Shown here in pieces: positions 57,691-64,000 of a stretch of DNA of 64,000 nt. The DNA comes from Rhodamnia argentea (Eukaryota; Streptophyta; Magnoliopsida; Myrtales; Myrtaceae). How positions within the stretch are numbered: the stretch's first letter is position 1; each line of letters starts with the position of its first letter. A model generated the notes under the pieces. That model saw nothing but the letters and a program-made list of their open reading frames with translations, ran no database searches and was not told the origin of the DNA. The position numbers were made by a program, and so were the translations under genes. The stretch is taken from contig NC_063155.1 in assembly GCF_020921035.1 (NCBI RefSeq), positions 20,975,311 to 21,039,310 on the forward strand, in the 5' to 3' direction.

Positions 57691-60523
57691 CATTTTAGTT
57701 CAATATAATTCAGTTAACCAAACCGCACTAAAAATTTCCAAAATAAGCGTTCTTTTTTTTAAAAAATTTTTCCTTTTTCTTTTTCTTCCTTTTTTTGGGG
57801 CAAAGGTCCGGCAGAGCTGCCAACCACCCACTGAGGGCCAATGACCCCAAGATTTTTTACCTGCGCTTCTTATATTTTTTAATGCAATTACACGAGAAAA
57901 TATTGAATCTATTGAGATTATATTTGACAGACTCAATGGTGCAAATATGGAATTGTAACAAATATAACACTTTGATCTGTAATTATTTATTGTTTTGAGT
58001 AAATACCACGAAGAGGGTAAATTTTTTTTTTTTTTTGAAGTAGCTATTCTTACATTTGCTGTTAATTTAATTGGTAAAGGCCAACAATCATGAGCCGCAA
58101 TTGGAGTTCAAAGTCGCCTTTGAAAAGTCATGATACGCGAACTTATGTCTCCACGTTTTCCACCGCGGGTGAAACGCTTTTGGCGAAGAGAATGATTCTA
58201 TTGTTCTTTATTGAATCCGTCAGTCGTATGTCTCCCAAGAAAAAATGGATTGAGTGCATAAGAAGTCATAAAATCTCGCCGTCAACATATAATTAAAATC
58301 TAAAATTTTCGAAAAGTGCAGCCGACAATCAAGTTGTTCCATTAGCTCCGTCCAATTTGACTATAGAAAAATGCCTACGTGAAGACAAGTGTTGCTAACT
58401 TTTTTGGACTCGATTGCATTAATTTAACAAGTTTTAGAGCTCAATTGAACTTTTGAGATAAGTTTTAGAATTCTAAAAAAAAAAAAGTTAAAGACGATGT
58501 TTTAAACGATGTTCAATTCGACGGGAACGAGGGAACATTTTTATTCCTGTTGCTGACAAGCTAAACCGTGTGTAATGACAAGATCTTTTTTGGCCTCGTT
58601 GACGCGGATTAGTTGAATTTAATACGGTCAAATTATGTCATAATTAAGTTTATTGTTTGCGTTGGACCACGATGCACGTGGCTGTTGCCTTGTTGGAATC
58701 GACCGTGATCTTAAATATTGACCTTGTTGGAAAACGTTTAATGCGCAAATTAATCTACGAGGGAAAGCTTATTCGAGAATGATGACTTCTTCAATTATTC
58801 AAAGGGAGGGAAGACGAGAGAGAGAGAGAGAGAGAAATGGAAATGATGACCTTTTCAAATTCACACTCACCAAAATAATTTTCATGAATTATTATTTTTA
58901 TTATTTGGAAGCATCATTAGTTTTGCATCCCTTGCTTGGCAAAAAAGCCAAACATAATACGAAAATCTATCTATACGTACTTATCCTATAATTCCATGTT
59001 TGGACCACCTACCCGGAAATCAATGTAATTGTGACAAGAAAGTAGGAAAAATTGCGCGACGGACCCTCAATATATTATAGGAGGGTCAATTCACCCCAAG
59101 CTTTCGATTTGCCAATTGGAGCCTTGAACATTTACTAGAAATTTCACTATAGTCATTCCGATCAATCGAAAATCGTTTATGTGACAGTTCAATCGCCGCT
59201 GGCCCTTCTATGTGGCACACCCGCCACGTGATCCATTCCTGGCGAAAAGTGGCCAAAAGTGCTACATTGGAATCCCACGCAAGTATATAAGACTCGATAA
59301 GCAAAATTTGAAAGTTTGGGATAACATTGACATCTGTACAATAGGTCCATGACAGATTGGGTAGTTTTTCCTAAGAAATTAAATACGACGACCGGAACAT
59401 ATCTATGTAAAAACGAAGAAACGGGTCCTTTCGCATTCTTTACGCAAAATCACGATATATGAATTCATCTGCCAACCTATATTATTTTTTATTAGCATGT
59501 ACGTATTTTCACAAGATCGAAATTGCTTGGTGCTTTCGTGGATTCAGCATTGCTTGGAGCTTGGTTTTCCTCTAGATGAATGGCGTTGTTCACGGCCCGG
59601 TCTCTTTGATTGCTCCAAAGAGATTATTCCAACCAAAGGAAATTCCAATTAATGCTCGAAAAAAGACGGCTGTAATTGTAAAGAAGCACAGATACGGAAA
59701 TCAAGGTTTTAGGGCAAATATCCAGGGCCAGATTACAAAATTTAAAAAAAAATTCAAATAAAAGCTTGACTAATAATATTTTCGTTATTTTTTTAATTTA
59801 TTTTTTTTTTCCTTTATTTTAGCCGCAAGGCAACACTCGCCCAGATCTAGTAAGGGCGGGCTCGGATGTGGTCGGTGAGGGCGGCGACCATCACCGGTCG
59901 CAACAAAGAAAAAAAAATCATAAAAAGACGTAAATGCCCTTGGTTAGTTTCATTTTTGAAACAAAAAAGACACTTTATGTTTTTATTTGAAACAAAACCC
60001 CTTTCAATTTTCCTAAAAAATTAATTAAATAGAGAAACTATCGATTAATTAAGATTTTTACCACCGATTTCCAACTCTCTATTTTTTCCCCCCCGAAAGC
60101 ACCCCGGTCACAAAGCACTTCACATCAATCACGTGAAATGAGGCCGAGAACTAATTTTCTAAATTAATGAAAAAGAGAAAAAAAAAATTGACCAAAAAAG
60201 ATTAAGGAAAAAAGAGGAAAAGATGGGAATATACGGCGAATATAAAACCACCCGTGACCTTGGTAAAAACAAAAATAAAAAAGAAGAAATAATCTACGTT
60301 AGTAGTGGTCGGGAGAGAGGGAGGAGGCGACGATGCTGACGTGTCAGGCGAGTTGCGTGAGTCCAAGATTGGCACTCAACTCGGGTACCGTGTTGGCAAT
60401 CCCAATCCAATGATAACCCTAAATTAAGCAAATTAATTGTGATTATCCGGATTATTAATTTTTTAAAAAAAAAATTTTGCATCTACTTTTTCTCTCGCGT
60501 CATCGTCTCGCTGTCTCCGTGTG

Positions 60524-60531
60524 TATATATA
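60524..60531 (+). promoter_or_regulatory. TATA box of the CIPK gene
   Basis: tatatata about 235 bp before the ATG at 60,761. The leader that would follow ends in a long (ga)n tract (about 60,716-60,754) directly before the start codon. Confidence 0.55.
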
Positions 60532-60714
60532 TCGGAGCTCTGACCAAGGACCGCGATTATCAACGAAGAAGAACGAGAACGTTCAGCATTGGAACGTCTC
60601 AACTGGATGGTCTCTGACGCGACCGTTTTATCCTCTTCCTCAGCCGGTTTCGAACTTCTTCTTCCTCCACTGACACCGAATCACGAAGTTTCGCAGAGAA
60701 GAGAACCACAGCTC

Positions 60715-60758
<44 letters not shown>

Positions 60759-60760
60759 AC

Positions 60761-61614
60761 ATGGTGAAGAAGGGGGAGGAGGCCAAGGGAATGCGACTGG
60801 GGAAGTACGAGCTCGGGAGGACGCTGGGCGAAGGCAATTTCGGGAAGGTGAAGGTCGCCACGGACGTCGAGTCCGGCCAGGGGTTCGCCGTCAAGATCAT
60901 CGAGAAGGCGAAGATCAGCCACCTCAAGATCACCGATCAGGTAGGGCCGTCCGCCCGATTTCGTGGGACGCTGGGGTCGATCTCGCCGCGGTTTCGTCCC
61001 GTTGTGGCGGATTCGTCGGGCGATCGGCTCTGGTCACGGGTTCCTTTCTGATTTTTCGGTTTCAAATTTCGAATCGTCACGAGTTCTCTGCTCTTGTCGT
61101 CGAGAACATAACGGAAAATTTGTTCGGTCGTGTTCAATTCATCATCGTCTTGGCTGCATTCGGCGAGTCGGGAGGACTTTTTCTTCGTCGGGACTTGATT
61201 CTCATTTGTGGTGTGATCGTTGATTTCCGGACTTCCGTTTTTTATCGTCTCGAATTCCCAGCTCTGTTCAATTGATAACTGAAATATGTATCGATTATCG
61301 TCTTTGCAGCATTTCGCGAAGTACAAAAATACGTTTTGGTCACGAGTTCTTCGCTGATTTTCATGTTACATCGTTTCGAACTTCGCGAGTTCGTCGCGTG
61401 ATCTGTTCTTCCTCATTAAACTGCGCTTGATTCTGTTTTCCAATTTCGAATCAACGACTCAATTTCGGCCGATTAAAAGCTTGTGATCATCTCTTTGCAG
61501 TTTTATTCAGCTCAGAACTAAAATAACGGATTGAATTGCTTGGTGACGCAGATAAAGAGAGAGATTGGCACATTGAAGCTCCTCAAGCATCCTAACGTGG
61601 TCAGATTACGCGAG
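60761..61614 (+). CDS. CBL-interacting protein kinase (CIPK1-like), first two exons only
   Basis: Ser/Thr kinase of the SnRK3/CIPK family, which is activated by CBL calcium sensors and regulates ion transport. Exon 1 (60761-60940, 60 codons) encodes MVKKGEEAKGMRLGKYELG, the glycine loop LGEGNFGKVK and FAVKII with the ATP-anchoring Lys. Exon 2 (61552-61614, 21 codons) encodes IKREIGTLKLLKHPNVVRLRE with the alpha-C Glu. GT/AG borders are good. EKGMRLGKYELGRTLGEGNFGKVK-like openings are typical of CIPK1, from memory. The remaining kinase lobe and the NAF domain are not found before 64,000, so the gene has a long second intron and leaves the window on the right. Intron-rich structure places it in the intron-containing CIPK clade. 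Confidence 0.9.
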
Positions 61615-64000
61615 GTAAACAAGTTAATTTCTCTCGCTACTATCTTTTTGGTTGTCATTCAAAATTCTGTGATCATTCTTCCTCGCATCGAAATTCTTAT
61701 TATCTAGCCCCCCACCCCAAAAAAAAATTATCTTATAGAAGCGGAAGCAAAGAATACGTTCCTTGCCTACATCGTGAACCTCTTACTTTTTTCTAGTCTT
61801 GGAACATCCTTTTAAATGGTTAAGGAAAGGATTTTTCTTTATCTCCATATAAAAAACTCATTGTCTACAGTGCAATTCTATACTTGCTTAACAAGTATTT
61901 CGGTCGCTCGAGAAGAAGAAGATTTTGAGGATCTTATCAAGGGCATGTATAAATATAAAGTGCCATAACTTATCCAAAGTAATTATTTGTCTTGAGAAAA
62001 TAAATGAACCCTTTTATCGATAAGATAAAAATAGTAGAGAAGTGCAATAATAGTCATTATGGAAGGCGTAATCTTAGGGATAATTGTTAGGTCCACCTCG
62101 CCTGCGTAAAAAATCTTACATGTTCTTGCTGATGAATGGTGTCAAATTCTCTTTGTAATTAAATTTTTTCACGTATTAAAGATCCATTGAGTGCGTAAAT
62201 TGCTTCTTACCCCGAAATGGAATTAGTCGGGTGTTAGCGTTGGTGGTTGGTTGACTCGGCCAAAATCCGAAATTATCTGTGCAACCCCAAGCCAGGCTTT
62301 GGGTCCTGCCAGTGGCAGACTGGCGGGCAGGTGGGTGGGGTCCTCCTATACTTAACTAAAGATGGATTTTTTTTAATCGAAAATTGCTAATAAGAATAAT
62401 ACTGATTAGAATCAGAACCCAATTAACTAAATCCAGAAGTCCTTGGAGCACGATTATTATATTAGTTTATCATCCGGTCCACTCATATCGTCAGGATCTC
62501 ACAGTTGGTGCTGTGACAGGTATTAATATTTAGTCACCATATTCAACTCATTTGTCACTTCAGATGAGGGAGATGAACCCTAGGCTTGATTACCAAGATG
62601 AATCCTAGGCTTGATATTTAAGGGGGGTGGTCGTTCTGTTGGTCTACTGGGTCTTATCGTGGTGGCTTACCATTATTGGCTTTATCTGTTGGGCTGACAT
62701 GCCTGGGCTCGGCAAGTTGGATTACCGATCGGGACTTCCGAGAGAGACATATCAACCCCCATTGCTCATACCGTGCAACTCTTGAAAGTCGAATGAGGTC
62801 GATACCGTAGGGACGTGTACGACGATGACCTGTGGACCCTGGTGATGCTTTGACTTCCATGTTTTGTTTGGGAAGGAGGGGAGGGGTGGGAACATGAGTG
62901 ATGGTGCTGAAAATCGTGTAGTTTTTTGGAAATTTCTTTAAGGAGAGGAGGAGAAAAAATTTGTACTAGTCTCTCCTCTTTCTGCCCCATTAAAAATTGG
63001 CCTTTCCCTAACGACATCCTTGAAGCCCAACCCTAGGGAAGGAACATAGAAGATTACCTGATACTTTGCGTTCAGCCAACCATTCTGTGGTTGATGATTA
63101 TATTGGTCAGTACCTCCCCCAGATGATACCACCAACCATTCCAACTATTTTCACCTCAAATCCAATGGATAGTCGAGACTCCATGAATTATGACGGATGT
63201 CTAGTGGGACCATGGCTTGGAACGTAAAAAAATAGAATCCTCCCAGAGTATCTTCCAACCACCACTTTTTGAGCCTGAATAAGTAATAATAATTTTGTGC
63301 ACCCGGCCGATGTGAGCCCACGATATTTTTCGAACCATAAATAATCTGCTGGACCATAAATGAGATTGCTCCGGTTCATCAGTGTTACGAGCTGGGGCTT
63401 CATCTGGCTTGTTGTAATTGTTGCTCCATCTGGATAACATCTGACTTGTGCACCCACAATGCCTTATCTAATTGATAACTCACTACTGAATTGTCTGATG
63501 TATGAATCTGTGAAATTTTGTGCGACACAAAAAGCGACACAAAAAGTAATGAATGGTGGTCTGATATTCTAAGCCAATATGTGGACGTTCCTGTCAACCT
63601 CATAAACTATTCTTCCACTTGCACATGCACTACAAGTGTTTTGAATTTGACGTCCACTTGCTGAATCGCAGTATAAGGCATCCCTGGGTTTTAGCTTTTT
63701 GGCGTTTGCTCTGCACTTCCTTTTGCCTGGTTGGGAGATCACCTGATGATCCTTACAATACAAAAGATGCATGAATTCAAGCATGAAAGATTCTCCGGAT
63801 CCAAGAAATACTTTAATGATATGTTTTTCTTGCTCACCAATCACAATTAAATTGTGATGGGAAAGAAAATGCAATGTAAAATTTGTAGCGACCTTTTAGC
63901 ATTTCATTCCAAATGTGAAAAAAGGCTCTTTGGTGATGTCATCAAGGAAGGAATACACTCATCATGGAAGGAGTCATAGAGCATAGCCTCCTTATTTTGC
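61615..64000. other. CIPK second intron with unresolved sequence
   Basis: No further CIPK exon is recognised. From about 63,060 to 63,870 the minus strand has several overlapping open frames with protein-like stretches (GRQIQNTCSACASGRIVYEV and YGPADYLWFEKYRG), which may be an inserted element or gene remnant. I cannot name it and find no ends. Confidence 0.3.

Larger units (their letters stand above)
57196..60760. other. Intergenic up to the CIPK gene
   Basis: Contains an ABRE palindrome at 57,409-57,429, a hAT-end-like fragment with (ccgaa)n at 57,630-57,690, a weak tRNA-like patch near 58,065-58,130, a (ga)n run near 58,817-58,835, and the CIPK promoter. No protein gene recognised; the 61-codon lysine-rich ORF at 59,576 has no family resemblance. 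Confidence 0.5.

Noticed and set aside
58065-58130. Possible tRNA gene
   Set aside because: taattggtaaagg and ggagttcaaagtc resemble A and B boxes, but no cloverleaf with paired acceptor stem can be drawn; at most a SINE relic.
59576-59761. Lysine-rich 61-aa ORF as a ribosomal-type small protein
   Set aside because: No recognisable family motif, AT-rich low-complexity end, no supporting promoter or splice context.
62500-62540. cacagttggtgctgtgacag as a retrotransposon primer-binding site
   Set aside because: It is a short hairpin-like palindrome and no LTR, TG...CA ends or polyprotein are found around it.

Overview
The window is plant nuclear DNA, almost certainly from a eudicot: genes carry short canonical introns, the families are plant-specific (ABCB auxin-type transporter, PPR, OSB, TGD4, CIPK), and the intergenic space is AT-rich with many small hAT-type elements. 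The species cannot be fixed from the sequence alone. All family names come from motif recognition by eye; no database search was run.

Layout. Positions 1-21,400 are a rearranged tandem cluster. A 5' part of an ABCB (P-glycoprotein/MDR) gene lies at 1-1936 on the minus strand and runs off the left edge. A second, complete ABCB copy lies at 14,091-19,415 (minus, 12 coding exons, 1294 aa). About 2 kb of 5' flank was duplicated with each copy; the shared blocks are 1-3983 and 17,485-21,373. Between them sit two intact genes of the invertase/pectin methylesterase inhibitor family (7470-8021 and 11,964-12,512, plus strand), a decayed third copy (~10,440-10,700) and their duplicated flanks. After the two inhibitor copies separated, each upstream region received a different hAT-type insertion: a 2.93-kb element with a broken transposase in copy 1 (4434-7364) and a ~555-bp element in copy 2 (~11,027-11,581). 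Each copy preserves the empty site of the other.

From 21,900 to 45,800 the window holds ordinary single-copy genes: an intronless E-type PPR gene (minus), an organellar single-stranded DNA-binding protein gene with two PDF motifs (minus, 7 exons, with a hAT MITE in its longest intron), an orphan last exon of an ABCB gene with a stop inside the signature motif, a TGD4-like lipid-transfer gene (plus, 5 exons, one GC-AG intron) and a TruA-type tRNA pseudouridine synthase gene (minus, 6 exons).

From 45,800 to 60,700 I find no convincing protein gene. Instead there is a second tandem duplication, of non-coding DNA: about 48,536-52,090 matches 53,107-57,195 in the same orientation and order. Conserved islands include a 44-bp block with one mismatch that joins a DRE/CRT core to an ABRE core, followed by an AT-rich TATA-like box. 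Just beyond the second copy lies a perfect 21-bp palindrome of two facing ABRE cores. This is the most unusual structure in the window. The right end (60,761 onward) begins a CIPK1-like kinase gene with a TATA box and a (GA)n leader; only its first two exons are inside the window.

Functionally the genes do not form a pathway. The points of interest are how the cluster was built, how transposons changed the promoters of recently duplicated genes, and the gene-free duplicated block rich in stress-type cis motifs.
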